A stretch of DNA of 64,000 bases from Gambelia wislizenii (Eukaryota; Chordata; Lepidosauria; Squamata; Crotaphytidae), in NCBI GenBank assembly GCA_030847615.1, contig JAUMIR010000001.1, positions 443,974,687-444,038,686 on the forward strand, given 5' to 3'. The notes under the pieces are model-generated. The model searched no databases, was not told where the DNA came from, and saw only the letters and a list, made by a program, of their open reading frames with translations. Of this stretch, positions 54,001 to 63,448 are shown one piece after another; positions within the stretch are counted from its first letter, which is position 1, and the number at the start of each line of letters is the position of its first letter. A program made the position numbers and the translations under genes.

Positions 54001-57000
54001 ATATTTCCTCTAGAAAGGAATAGTTAAAATCATGAAATAGCCTTATAGATATCGTTGGTGTTGTTTTAAACACCTCATTTCAGTTCTGTTAGAACAGCAG
54101 GTGGGAAAAGTACTGCCCTCAGTCACTCTAGACTGTCCTCTTTCTGTCAAAAAAGGGTGCGTCACTATTTCTGGAAGCCTCCAGGAGTGGCAATTCACCC
54201 TTTAAGTACCTTGTGTGCCTGTGTATGTGCCTTCAAGATGCCTGTCGACATATGGTGACCCCATGAATTTCATAGGGTTTTCTTAGTCAAGGAATACTCA
54301 GGGCTGGTTGTACCAGTTCCTTCTTCTGAAATATAACCTACAGCACCTAGAATTTTTGGCAGTCTCCCATCCAAGTACTCACAGGGCTGACCCTATTAAA
54401 CTTCCAAGATCAGACAGGATCTGATGGCACTACTTTTCTGTGGTGGTGAGTTTGCATGCTCGTGTGAGGCACAAAGCTATGCTGGTGGCAGCAGTGCTGT
54501 TGGTAAGTTCTCCCATGCTACTGGGCAGCAGTAGTAATAGAGGGTGACAGTGGTGGAGGATCTCTCAAAGACAATGGCAGTAGTAATGTTGCTAATGCTT
54601 GTTAGTACTGCGCAGAGGGAGGCATGGTAAACCTCCTTTTGAAGATCTTTTACCATGAAAACCCTATGATGAGACTATCCAAAATGAAGCAAGAGACTGT
54701 GCCAGAAGATTAAACTCGCAAGTTGGATAGCACTCAGCAAGCTACTAGGACAACTACAAGTAGCCATAAGTAACTGTGGCTAACTACTGGGACAACTACA
54801 AGTGGCCACAAGTAACTCTGGCTAATGACGCAACGGGACTCAAGCCAAAAGGATGTTTAGCTGTTGACACACTCAGAGGTGAAAAGAAAGTCTGAAGCTG
54901 GACAACACATATAGGAACATGGAATGTGAGAAGCATGAATCAGGGGAAGCTGGAAATAGTAAAACAAACAATGGAATGCATAAGATTGCAATATTTGGGG
55001 TAAGTGAGCTAAAGTGGACAGGACTGGGACATTTTGAGTCGGATAATTACACACAGTTTACTCAGGAAATGAAAATCTAAGAAGAAATGGGGTGGCATTT
55101 ATGACTTCAAGCAAAACCTATGAATATATATAATATATCCAAGTTTATGCTCCAGCAACAGAAGCAAAAGAAGAAGAAATTGAAAGATTCTGTGGTGGCG
55201 TCCAGGAGGAATTTGATCACATACCAAAACTGAACTTCTTATTAATCATAGGCAATTGGAATGCAAGAGTAGGAAAGAGAGCAGAATCAAAGTTTGTAGG
55301 AAAATTTGACCTAGAATCAAGAAATGAAGCAGGAGAGCAACTGATTGAATTTTGCAAGGCTTATAGTTTGTTCATTACAAACACATTCTTCAAGCAACCC
55401 AAGAAGTGACTGTATACATGGACATCACCTGGTGGCTAATATAGAAATCAAACAGGCTACAGGCATCTCCTGCTTTTCATTGACTTGTTTTTCGATGTTC
55501 TGCTGTTTCCATGCTTGCAAATTACACAGAAGTTCTATTAATTCAATGAGGGGTCTGCTCTTTTGTCAGTTCTTCCTATGTATGGAGGCTTGCTTGGGAC
55601 TGCACACGCAGTCCCAAGTCTTGCCTACAGAAAGAGTGGGTGCCTTGTCAAATTAATGGAACTTGTCTGTCATTTGCAAGTGTCAAAACTTCACTTCTTG
55701 TCTGCGAAGGCTCACTTTGGACTGCTCATGCACTGCTTGCAAAGCAAGCTGTGAGGTGGGAAAAGGCATCAAGCTAATTATGGAGGCTTGCTTTGGGACT
55801 GCGTGAGCATTGCTTGCAAAGTGACAGTCAGATTGGTGCCTCCCCCCCTCTCAGTGATTGTATGTCATCTTTGATTGTTCCACCAAACAGGATTCTGCTT
55901 TTCAACTGATTCCATTTTCTGACAGTGCTCTGGTCCCTAACCTGTCAGATAAGTGGAGGAAGCCTGTACATAATTGGAAACAGAAGATGCAAAAACAAGA
56001 TGAGGAGCAGATTGTGGCATAGACCATGAACTACTAATATAAAAAATTAGATACTACCTGAAGAATATCCCCGTAGAATTTAAAGATAATGTGAAAAATA
56101 ATTAGCACTATTAAACGTAATTGATTGGGAGCCAGAAGAACTCTGGACTAAAGCCAGGGGCATTAGCAGGGAGGAATACAAAAAGACACTATCTGTAACC
56201 AAAAAGAAAGAGAAATCTCAATGGATGACAGATGAACCTTGTGACAGAAAGAGTCAGAATCCTGAATGCAACTGTTGAAAGACTTGTGTGCAGGGACAAA
56301 GAGAACTACAGTAATAATCAGTGCAGAGAAATAGAAGATGACAACAAAAAAGGAAGAACAAGAGACCTCTTCTACAAGGTCTTTGAAATCAAAGGTAAAT
56401 TTAAAAGAAGAGTGGGGATGTTCTACAACCAGCAGGGTAAACATTACATGACCAAGTAGGAATAAAAAGAGGATGGAAACAATGCCCGGAAGAACTAGAT
56501 AAAAGAGATGAAAGGGTAATAGATTCATTCAAATTAGAACCATATGAAGGCAAACCTCCAATTTTAGAAAGTGAAGCCGAAGCAGCACTCAAAGCACTTG
56601 GGAGAAATGAATCACCAGGTCCAGATGACATACCAATAGAACTACTTCAAAATAGAACTACTTCAAGCTACAGAGACAGAATCTACTCTAGTTTTTAACT
56701 AAAACCTGTCAACAAATATGGAAAACAAAAAAGTGGCCCACAGACTGGAAATGCTCTGTATACGTTCCCAAGAAAGGGGACACCAGGGATTGCAGTAACC
56801 ACAGGACCATTGCATTAATTTCTCATGCAAGCAAAGTGATGCTCAAAATTCTACAGCAAAGACTTTTACCATATATGGAGTGAGAAATGCCAGATGTCCA
56901 AGCTGGGTTCAGGAAAGAAAAACGATCATATTGCAAACATGTGTTGGATAATGGAGTGCACCAAAGAATATCAGAAGAAAATCAGCCTGTGCTTTATAGA

Positions 57001-59504
57001 ATATAACAAAGCCTTTGATTGTATAGATCATGAAAAACTGTGAAACGCTCTTAAAGAAATGGGTGTGCCACGAGAAGAGGCTACTGTTCGGACAGAACAG
57101 GGAGAAACAGAATGGTTTCCAATTGGCAAGGGGGTAAGGCAAGGCTGCATTTTATCATTATGTTGAATTTGTGTGCTGAGCATATCATATATAAAGCAGG
57201 ATTAGGCTGAGAGGAAAGAACATTGACAATTTAAGATAGACAGATGACACCATACTACTAGCAAAAAAATAGCAGACTTGGAACAATTACTGAAGAAATT
57301 CAAGGAAGAAAGTGCAAAGTCACGTTTACAGTTGAAACGTTATTAAAAACAATGACCACAGATGATTTACATAACTTTAAAGTGTACAATTAACACATTG
57401 AAATAGTTCAAGATTTTCCTTACCTTGGCTCAGTGATTAATCAGAATAGAGATTGCAGTCAAGAAATCAGAAGACTAGGACTTGGAAGGGCACCTATGAA
57501 GGAAATACACAAGATCCTGAAGTGTCAAGATACATAATTGAATACTAAAGTTAGGATTGTCCATGCCATCCTATTTCTATGTATGGTTGTGAAAGATGGA
57601 GAGTGAAGAAGGTTGATAGGAAGAAAATCAATTCCTTTGAAATGTGACGCTGCTAAAAAGACAAATAAATGGGTCTTAAAGCAAATCAAGCCTGAACTTG
57701 CCCTAGAAGCCAAGATGTCTAAACAGAGACGGTTGTACTTTGGCCATTTCCTGAGAAGACATGAATCACTAGAAAAGACAATGATGCTTGGTAAGGTGGA
57801 AGGCGGTAGGGAAAGGGGAAGACTGCATTCGAGATGGATAGACTCAGTCAAGGAAGCCATGGCCCTGAGTCTGCAAGTCCTGAGTAGGGCTTGATTATAG
57901 GGTGATCTGGAGGTCTCTTATTCATACGGGCACCATAAATCTAAGTCGACTTGACGGCAGTTAACAACAAACCTTGTACTCAATAATTCATTTTGTTTAA
58001 CATTTCAAAATTGCCCATTTTTCAAAACCCCAAGTCCACTTCTCGACACTTCTGGTTTTATTTTTTGGCATTCTGAGCAGTTGCTCATCCCAGCAATAGA
58101 AGGAACCCAGAGTGTTCCAACCAAACACTCATTATCTTGTGCTTGCGATGATTTTCATAGCAAGGCATGCTCTTCCTCCTCCCCTGTGCTTGCTGACTGG
58201 CCAGCTTGGTTATTTCATAGATAAATGTCATATTGTCCAACACAGGAGTCGTATGGTGGCAAGATTTTACTTTTCCTAGTATGAAATCTTAACATGCCCG
58301 GTCAGCTCTGTTGGTGTTAATTTTGTATGCTGAATTCAGCCTGCAGTCCTGACTTGTGACATTCTTGAGTTAACTCAGTCTCCACTTACTTACTTACCTT
58401 TGGGATAATCTCTGTTCTAGGCTCTTTAAAGCATTTGCTAGAGTATGAGAGAGAAAGACAGAGGTACAATCTATCTCTCATGGCTGCAATTGACCTGCTA
58501 AAGAGGCTGTACTCTACTAGTATCACTCCTTTTGTGCTGCTGAGGACATGGGGATTGCAAGCAACTAATGCTATACCTCCTGTTAAAGTAAGTTCTTTTT
58601 TAAAATTACCATTGATACAAAGAGATAAATGACTTATTTAATTATACAATAATGGGATGGATATGTGCTGTAAGATGCATTTATCAGTGTTTTTAGCTCG
58701 GGTGGCTGGAGGTACTGGGAGAGTATGGCAGTTTGAAGCTGAACTCTTCCTAGCTAGACTGCTCAGAGGCTGAGGAAGATAGCTATTGCTGCATTAAAAT
58801 ATCACATTTCAATTTAGTGGGGCCAGGATTTTTGATCATATCATGTACTGTTCGGTAAAAGTTACAAACCTAACATGGACATGCAGGAATAATACCTCAA
58901 TATTTTTCTGGGTGGATCCTCTCACATGTACTCTTCTAAAACAAATGTACACTGTTTGAGAGCCATTTGTGTTTGTGAAATATTCTCAAAAAGTTAACTT
59001 CTTGGGGGGAAATGCTTTGTCTCATCTTGCAGACATTGCACAATCCACTGGTTCTATTATATGGACATAATTCAGACCTTTCAGGTAGAATCATGACACT
59101 AGCACAGATATGTGTTGGGCTTCCAGAGTGGAAGATTATACCAAGAGGGTTTTCCTGGGAGCCTCTAGAAAGCCTAAGTGCCATGGCTATTTGCTGGTAA
59201 TAATGGCTAAAATTAAAAACATTGACTAAGAGAGAAGAGTGGAGGTATCTTCTCTTGACTACATGGGGATCAAAAGCATTCTGGAGGAGGGCAAGCTGCT
59301 GAAATCTTAAGTGTTTCACTTTGCAAGCACTCAAACTACCAAAACAAAACCCAGATGAAATGGGATTTTTACAGGTGCCATGGGAAACGTTTACCAACAT
59401 CATGTTGGAGAATCTTACAACACAGCTTGATCAAGAACAGAAGTAATGTGTGTGTTTCCTTTTTCTTCTTTTAGGAGCAGATCATGGCATTTGCCAGTAA
59501 GTGA
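38797..59504 (+). CDS. COQ6: COQ6, FAD-dependent ubiquinone C5-hydroxylase (12 coding exons)
   Basis: Joins: 38797-39004, 45091-45225, 45962-46020, 47774-47897, 48169-48299, 48836-48943, 49042-49104, 49323-49430, 52141-52343, 53714-53829, 58421-58587, 59475-59504. They give 483 codons plus TGA; human COQ6 is 468 aa. It is a mitochondrial inner-membrane monooxygenase of coenzyme Q biosynthesis, needing FAD and electrons from ferredoxin. The N-terminus (1-50) is Arg/Leu/Ala-rich and acid-poor, like a mitochondrial presequence. FAD motifs are all present: GGGMVG at 57-62, [11 protein letters not shown] at 221-231, and [14 protein letters not shown] at 380-393. Human defects cause steroid-resistant nephrotic syndrome with deafness. 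ATG 38797 was chosen because MAVLVAAAG starts a presequence-like N-terminus. Confidence 0.96.
40126..40375. mobile_element. hAT-like MITE, right end lost
   Basis: It starts cagtggttcttaaccttttc exactly as the complete copy at 41987-42327 and continues through 'acttaactcaagatttgaaac'-like sequence. The right inverted end is absent. Confidence 0.65.
40747..40986. mobile_element. pogo/Tigger-type MITE, TA-flanked
   Basis: It runs from cagtaggactcccgtatcca to atatggggttcctactg. Confidence 0.75.
41100..41750 (+). mobile_element. 3' end of a Vingi/I-like non-LTR retrotransposon
   Basis: A 198-codon open frame (41125-41721) encodes the post-reverse-transcriptase tail: [39 protein letters not shown] and [22 protein letters not shown]-terminal finger [18 protein letters not shown] follows. 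It is 5'-truncated but the frame is intact to its stop, so the insertion is fairly young. The clade name is tentative. It lies in COQ6 intron 1. Confidence 0.75.
41987..42327. mobile_element. complete hAT-like MITE
   Basis: Inverted ends CAGTGGTTCTTAATC and (reverse) CAGTGGTTCTTAACC. The flanking octamers gtctacag and gtctagaa match at 6 of 8 positions, as expected for an old hAT duplication. The interior is unrelated to a transposase. Confidence 0.75.
42726..42990 (+). mobile_element. tRNA-derived SINE with intact A and B boxes
   Basis: The A box is tggcgcagtgg and the B box gttcgattcc. The body contains 'ccttccatcctttcgtaggt', the tail 'gtaagccgctctgatagcct', and the end is (AAAT)n. Minus-strand relatives are at 1100-1205 and 15269-15566. 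The box pair looks transcribable by Pol III. Confidence 0.85.
44165..44400 (-). mobile_element. 5S-rRNA-derived SINE, minus strand, near full head
   Basis: 44308-44400 (ctcctatccaagtactaacc, aggtctaac, agatgagattgggtgtgctc, agggtggtatgg) follows the reverse complement of almost the whole 5S rRNA. The left part is the SINE body ('gatctgactgttattggatc', 'aggcaggattctttcctag'). Confidence 0.8.
44655..44835. repeat. MITE-like repeat, second copy
   Basis: 'ggtggtccatgagccagtgg', 'atctctagtgagttttcaag' and 'gtctctggcacattaggg' correspond to the copy at 25885-26095. Confidence 0.55.
45091..45225 (+). CDS. COQ6: COQ6 exon 2
   Basis: Residues 70-115, with [20 protein letters not shown] and [18 protein letters not shown]. 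Phase 1 at both ends. The donor is AGTA|GTAAGT. Confidence 0.94.
45962..46020 (+). CDS. COQ6: COQ6 exon 3
   Basis: Residues 115-134, [20 protein letters not shown]. The acceptor is TTTTTTAG and the donor GCAG|GTGCCT. Confidence 0.94.
46021..47773. other. COQ6 intron 3, unassigned
   Basis: No exon or recognisable repeat seen. The open frame at 46140-46403 is not conserved. Confidence 0.5.
47774..47897 (+). CDS. COQ6: COQ6 exon 4
   Basis: Residues 135-176, [20 protein letters not shown] then GYIVENNV. The donor is TCAG|GTACTG. Confidence 0.95.
48169..48299 (+). CDS. COQ6: COQ6 exon 5
   Basis: Residues 176-219, [20 protein letters not shown] to RLQTKLL. The donor is GCTG|GTAACT. Confidence 0.93.
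48300..48835. other. COQ6 intron 5, unassigned
   Basis: No exon or repeat identified. Confidence 0.5.
48836..48943 (+). CDS. COQ6: COQ6 exon 6 (DG motif)
   Basis: Residues 220-255, with the conserved [17 protein letters not shown](P)H/FAD motif and [14 protein letters not shown]. Confidence 0.95.
49042..49104 (+). CDS. COQ6: COQ6 exon 7
   Basis: Residues 256-276, [20 protein letters not shown] then P, nearly identical to human. The donor is CCCG|GTAGAG. Confidence 0.94.
49323..49430 (+). CDS. COQ6: COQ6 exon 8
   Basis: Residues 277-312, [20 protein letters not shown] to FVDSINSAF. The donor is TTTT|GTAAGT. Confidence 0.94.
49431..50527. other. COQ6 intron 8, left part
   Basis: A (GTT)n run at about 50178-50198 leads into a repeat-like block ('gtactatcagtgtacatggt', 'gctttacaag') with a duplicated 'ccctccttggccagggc' (50359 and 50457). 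The family is unknown. No exon. Confidence 0.5.
50528..51837 (-). mobile_element. mariner transposon, inactive
   Basis: About 1.31 kb, bounded by inverted ends tctgtctattaaataatgag and (reverse) tctgtctattaaattacaag. The minus-strand transposase is broken into several frames. Recognisable parts are the HTH/linker region ([30 protein letters not shown]), the first catalytic Asp ([15 protein letters not shown]) and the second ([17 protein letters not shown]). The block that should hold the third Asp reads [12 protein letters not shown], with Asn where D,D34D mariners have Asp. It is interrupted by stops and frameshifts, so it is dead twice over. Confidence 0.88.
50585..51376 (-). pseudogene. 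mariner transposase pseudogene
   Basis: Fragments at 51376-51134, 51297-50761 and 50788-50585 lie in different frames but follow one another along a mariner transposase. The C-terminal part has [20 protein letters not shown] and EYIEGDK. The N-terminal HTH is more decayed. Confidence 0.85.
52141..52343 (+). CDS. COQ6: COQ6 exon 9
   Basis: Residues 313-380. [40 protein letters not shown] and GLGHATEYV are conserved. The donor is TTGG|GTAATT. Confidence 0.95.
52529..53280. mobile_element. pogo/Tigger-type MITE expanded by a GC-rich minisatellite
   Basis: The ends are cagttgtccctccacattcg and aatgtgaagggaggactg, flanked by TA. The interior (about 52600-53160) is about eight units of 53-70 bp with core 'gggaaggcctccgcggg ... 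gccttgggagggagtgg'. It is strongly GC-rich. Long open frames on both strands follow from the lack of stops in the repeat. Confidence 0.8.
53714..53829 (+). CDS. COQ6: COQ6 exon 10 (GD FAD motif)
   Basis: Residues 380-419, [20 protein letters not shown] then [20 protein letters not shown]. The donor is CTGG|GTAAGG. Confidence 0.96.
53830..54224. other. COQ6 intron 10, left part
   Basis: No feature seen. Confidence 0.5.
54225..54440 (-). mobile_element. 5S-rRNA-derived SINE, minus strand
   Basis: 'gtctcccatccaagtactca' and 'cttccaagatcagacaggat' are inverted 5S sequence. The body is 'catgaatttcatagggtttt', as in the copy at 37440. Confidence 0.8.
54720..54832. repeat. short tandem duplication
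   Basis: 'gggacaactacaagt.gcca' followed by 'aagtaact.tggctaa' occurs twice, about 50 bp apart. Confidence 0.7.
54890..57970 (+). mobile_element. decayed BovB-like RTE LINE
   Basis: Plus-strand fragments in changing frames follow the BovB/RTE polyprotein: an endonuclease-like part ([32 protein letters not shown]), a reverse-transcriptase part ([18 protein letters not shown]; [11 protein letters not shown]) and a C-terminal part ([20 protein letters not shown]). It ends 'agtcgacttgacggcagtta' + acaacaa. It has stops, frameshifts and an insertion at 55460-55966, so it is non-functional. It fills COQ6 intron 10. Confidence 0.82.
55460..55966. mobile_element. DNA transposon/MITE nested in the BovB copy
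   Basis: Inserted at a TA: removing 55460-55966 plus one TA restores a continuous BovB frame (YRNQ then GYI). The ends begin caggcatctcctgc and, in reverse, caggcttcctccac. Internal words are shared, inverted, with 8303-8674. Internal sub-repeats carry 'atggaggcttgctt.gggac'. Confidence 0.7.
57971..58420. other. COQ6 intron 10, right part, unassigned
   Basis: No exon or repeat recognised. Confidence 0.5.
58421..58587 (+). CDS. COQ6: COQ6 exon 11
   Basis: Residues 419-474, [20 protein letters not shown] then [20 protein letters not shown], then TNAIPPVK. The acceptor is TTCTAG and the donor AAA|GTAAGT. Confidence 0.95.
58588..59474. other. COQ6 intron 11, unassigned
   Basis: No exon or named repeat. 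Confidence 0.5.
59475..59504 (+). CDS. COQ6: COQ6 exon 12 (stop codon)
   Basis: Residues 475-483, EQIMAFASK then TGA at 59502-59504, identical to the human C-terminus. The acceptor is CTTTTAG. Confidence 0.96.
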   Translation, partial: EQIMAFASK

Positions 59505-62500
59505 TAACTTTCTGAATCAAGAAGCTGGTGGTTCTGTAAACTGTCCCATTATAAGACTTTTAACATTTGACTGAAACTGTTTAAAATGGAAAAAGAAGGG
59601 GAAAAAACTCAAAGAAGCACAAGAATTTTATCTCTGCTAATTATGACTGAAGTCCTTCCTTCTTTCAGTGAGACTGGCAGCTGGTTTTCTCCTAGAATCC
59701 CAGAGATTGTCAGATCTCACCCAGTACTGAATTTTAGGAACTCTGTAGATTGGCCATGAAGAAGGAATGAATTAACTTATGGCTACAAAAAAACACCAGG
59801 TTAAAGACAGAAAATCTAGGATAAGGCAAGTGGAAATATAGTAATGCAGTGGGACTATCTCTTCCTCTGGTAATTCCTGTTCCACTGATGATGTAGTTCT
59901 GTCAGCAGAAGGGCTGAATTAAACTCCACTCAAATATTCTCTGCATCTTTGTACAGAATACATACTGGGCTGTGTGCTCATTCAAATATAACATCCTTCC
60001 CAATATATAATCTTTTACAGCCTTGTTCTCTTAGACAAGTAGCTTCAAAATGTAGGACAGAATCTTGCTTACCCACTTCCATTTAACAGTTAGAATTAAT
60101 TCTCTAAAGGATAATATAGACAACATGAGTTTCAATTACAGACCCAAGTCCAAGAAAATTCTGTTAAAATATTATTTTAATTACTAAAATAGACATTCAA
60201 CATTGTCCTATCTTATTCATGTACCATATAGCTGAGCCTGACAGTATACATCTAACTGAATTACAGCATCAAGTAACATGAACACAGCTAATGTCTAAGG
60301 ATATTTATGTAATCCTCTTAAAATGAACTAATTTCAGAACAACATGTGAATGGAATGATATTCTGAAGTTTATCAGTACAGAGCTTGCCCCACAGTGCTA
60401 CATATGTGGACATTTATTTAAGAGGAAGGGCTCAGTCTGCTTACAGCTTAGCTTAATTTTTTTAAAAAGATTTAAGCTAAACCAAAATAAATGTCCTTTC
60501 AAGTTACTGTGCAAACAATAAGTACATCCTTCAGGCTAATGAAATGTCTAATATTTGCTTTCACTTCTGATTTTTAAGGAAAATATTTAATCTAATGCTT
60601 ACAAGTGTTTGGTTCATGAACTCCTCCTCTGCCAATCATATAGACAATCTTTTCAAGAAGGTCATTCTGTGCAGATCATCAAATGGGTATAATCTCCTTG
60701 CACTGGGAAAAGTCTGGGCACTAAGGAAGCAAGGTATTTCCATAAACTGTTGGGTTCATCAGAGGGGAAACACCTGTTGATTTTGCACTGTTGTTCAAAT
60801 TGGTTTGAATAAGGAGTATAGAAGTGGTTTCTTAATTAGCAGTAGAAGTTATTCATATACTGAAGTGCACGCTACATAAAGTGATAAAGGCCCTGACTTT
60901 GCCAAACTTAAATTAGCTTTGGTACAGTGCTCAAAAACTGAAATATGTGCCTGAGTTTAAAAATGAGGTTGGAGAGGATGATGTTATGTTGCGTTTTAAC
61001 AAAATAATGTTGCTGTGGCAGCAAACAACATACTTCCAGTTTGCCATCCTGTTTACTAGCACAGTGGATTAGAAAACAGGAGCAGGAAATACAGCTGTCT
61101 TCCACTTTCTAGTGTACAAAAATACATCCTCCTCATGAATCACTGTAATTCCAACATCTAAAAACAGATGGACAGTATAAATTTAAGACTTGAACCGTAA
61201 TCCAATATTTAAACACAAAGTGAAATAGGCAGCATAATGTCTTATTTAAGGCACCAAGCAAAGGTACAAGCCTATGTGTGCTTACTTGGAAGTAAGCTCC
61301 ACTGAACTCTAAACCTATTTCAGATTAAAGAAGCATAGGGCTGCATTGTATTATGCAGACGCTACGAGCATAGCATTTAACATTCAGTAAGAGCCCTTGG
61401 ACAAAAATGTTGACTAGTATTCGTTATCAGTATGTCTTAGCATTTTTCTGCAAAAGCTCTTTAGCAGATATTAATGCCATATTGATGTATCTGAACAGTA
61501 CCAAAATGGAACATAATGACATTGAACATTTTACATTTGTGCAGTTTGAGATGTCCTGCTGAAATGGATTAATAAGGATTTTTATAGGAAGCAGTCCATC
61601 AGCCTGAGCACCTATAACTCTGTGCTAAGTCCAGTGAACTGCACCACTCTCCCAAGTTAAATGCAGACTTTTAGGGGAGGTAGTAGTGGAAACAAATCAG
61701 TCCATTCATATTCAACTGGGTGCTTATGATAAAGTGTCTAGACATTTTATGCTAAAGAATTCTGTAACAGTGGACAAAGGAGCATGTGATTTGTGTCTTA
61801 ATCTCCAAAAGATTCTTCTTCGAGGGTAGGCTTTATTTTTATGGAAGTGAAAGGGAGGCAGATGAAACAATTCTTCACAGAATTCTTTAAAATTTTCTCT
61901 CCACTGTGACTTGAACCAGGGCAGCTGTATAGGTTGACAAGTAATTTCCACTGACTAGCTTTCCTATAGCTCAATCCTTGAGCTTGCTTAAAGCTCAAAA
62001 GTCCTATAGCACTTTAGTTCCATGTTAAGAACCAGCTAAACCTAAAAGCTTACCTTCTAGAGTGTCAAACAGACTATGGGCAAAATAAATAGCACACTTC
62101 AATTATGTTTTAAAAACACTCATTCTGCTAAGCTTCTGTCTAGATTTGCACCATCAAAACTTTCATGCAGAAGAAATCCTGTAAAAAAATGTGTAAAGCA
62201 AGACCAGTATTGGGATGTATTGCACAGCTTGGAAACATTAACTTTTTGGGACGATAACTCCCAATGCTTTAGGCTGAATACCTTATACCTATATGATACC
62301 AATACATTAGAGTTTACAAAGATTACTTCTTTAGACTAATATCCAGTAGACCCAGCCAGTGGCTATGCTGGCTGGGAGATCTGGGAGCTGTAGTTCAGAA
62401 ATTACTTTGAGCTCTGATGTATCAGTAGCATGCATTTGTCAGTGACTTGGCCAAAGAGATGCTTAAGCTCCTTCTACAATATTGGTTTCAAGGCCCTGTG

Positions 62501-62663
62501 GCATCACAGACAATCTTAAGTCCTTGTCTCATTGTAGCTCAGAGCTGAACAAAACCACTGTTAAAGGTATCTGATTCCTGTACTTTGGTCTGTATTTGGC
62601 TATAAGTTCATAACTGCCCGTTCTTGTTTCAAGAAAACCAGACATCAGACAGGCAATGCCTTC
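59505..62663. other. tail-to-tail COQ6/ENTPD5 3' UTR region
   Basis: No coding exon on either strand. The COQ6 3' UTR must start at 59505 and the ENTPD5 3' UTR (minus) at 62663. Possible poly(A) words are AATAAA on plus at 60486-60491, and on minus at 61832-61837 and 60413-60418. These would make the two transcripts meet or overlap near 60.4-60.5 kb. Confidence 0.45.
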
Positions 62664-62750
62664 TTAACGGGAGAGTCCCAGAGACTGCAGAAGATGGAAC
62701 GTAGCACCCAAAGCCCAGCTTGTTTCTATGTTGTTCACTTTCTTTGCCAG
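62664..62750 (-). CDS. ENTPD5: ENTPD5 last coding exon
   Basis: 28 codons plus TAA. The acceptor is TTTTTTACAG. It contains the [14 protein letters not shown] block with the family's terminal conserved region. Confidence 0.95.
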   Translation of the reverse strand: MAKKVNNIETSWALGATFHLLQSLGLSR

Positions 62751-63448
62751 CTGTAAAAAAAAGGAAAGTTATCAGTTCTCCTTGTTGTGGTAAGCACACT
62801 GCTTTAGACCAAGCACTTCTTTTACTGTAAATCCAAATAGATATGAGAAAAACCTTGCAATCATACTTGTGAGACAGCAATTGAAGTTTCCCCCCCCCAG
62901 TTTTTCTTGCAGCAGCAAGTGATAAGTAAGACAGACAAGGGTTACGATCTTGAACTCTTCTCCACCATCATTGTATCTTTTTTCAATATTCAAGCCAGTG
63001 TTGCAGGAATGTTTACTAAAGAAGCAACTAGCTGGTAAAGATTAACGGTGACCACAACCATTGAGATCTTAGGAAAGAAAAAAGTTGGCATAATAGATTT
63101 AATTTCCCCCCCTATATTGGACTTGAAAAAAAGGAAAAAAGAATACATGCAACCTTTTCATTTATTTTTAGTAGTAGGTCAGTAGGAGTATCCTCGGTTT
63201 TGCTAAAATAAGTAAAATGTTATAACCCCACTCCATGTCATAATATGTGGAATGAATTACTAGTACAAGCCACCAACCAGCAAAATTAGCATTTTTTTTT
63301 AAAAAGGGCTGCCTCTAGTCATTTTTACTTGCCTGTAAAATTGTATTGTCTCCAAATCCAAAACCTTCTTTTAATAATGCTGTAATGTAACTGAGATCCA
63401 TACATAGAAAAGGGCTGGCAGAACTGTAGCTATGCAGATTGTCACACA
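62664..63448 (-). CDS. ENTPD5: ENTPD5, ER nucleoside diphosphatase, C-terminal part
   Basis: Two exons on the minus strand: 63448-63333 and 62750-62664, the last ending in TAA. They encode about 67 residues matching the human ENTPD5 C-terminus: [39 protein letters not shown], then [20 protein letters not shown] and LQSLGLSR. Human has [20 protein letters not shown]. This GDA1/CD39 family enzyme hydrolyses UDP to UMP in the ER and so drives glycoprotein reglucosylation and folding. Upstream exons lie beyond the right edge. The intron between the two exons uses a GC donor. Confidence 0.94.
63333..63448 (-). CDS. ENTPD5: ENTPD5 penultimate coding exon
   Basis: It begins by completing a split Val codon (|TG TGT GAC). 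The acceptor is CTTTGTAG. It ends TTACAG|GCAAGT in phase 0, which is a GC donor with otherwise perfect consensus. Confidence 0.92.
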
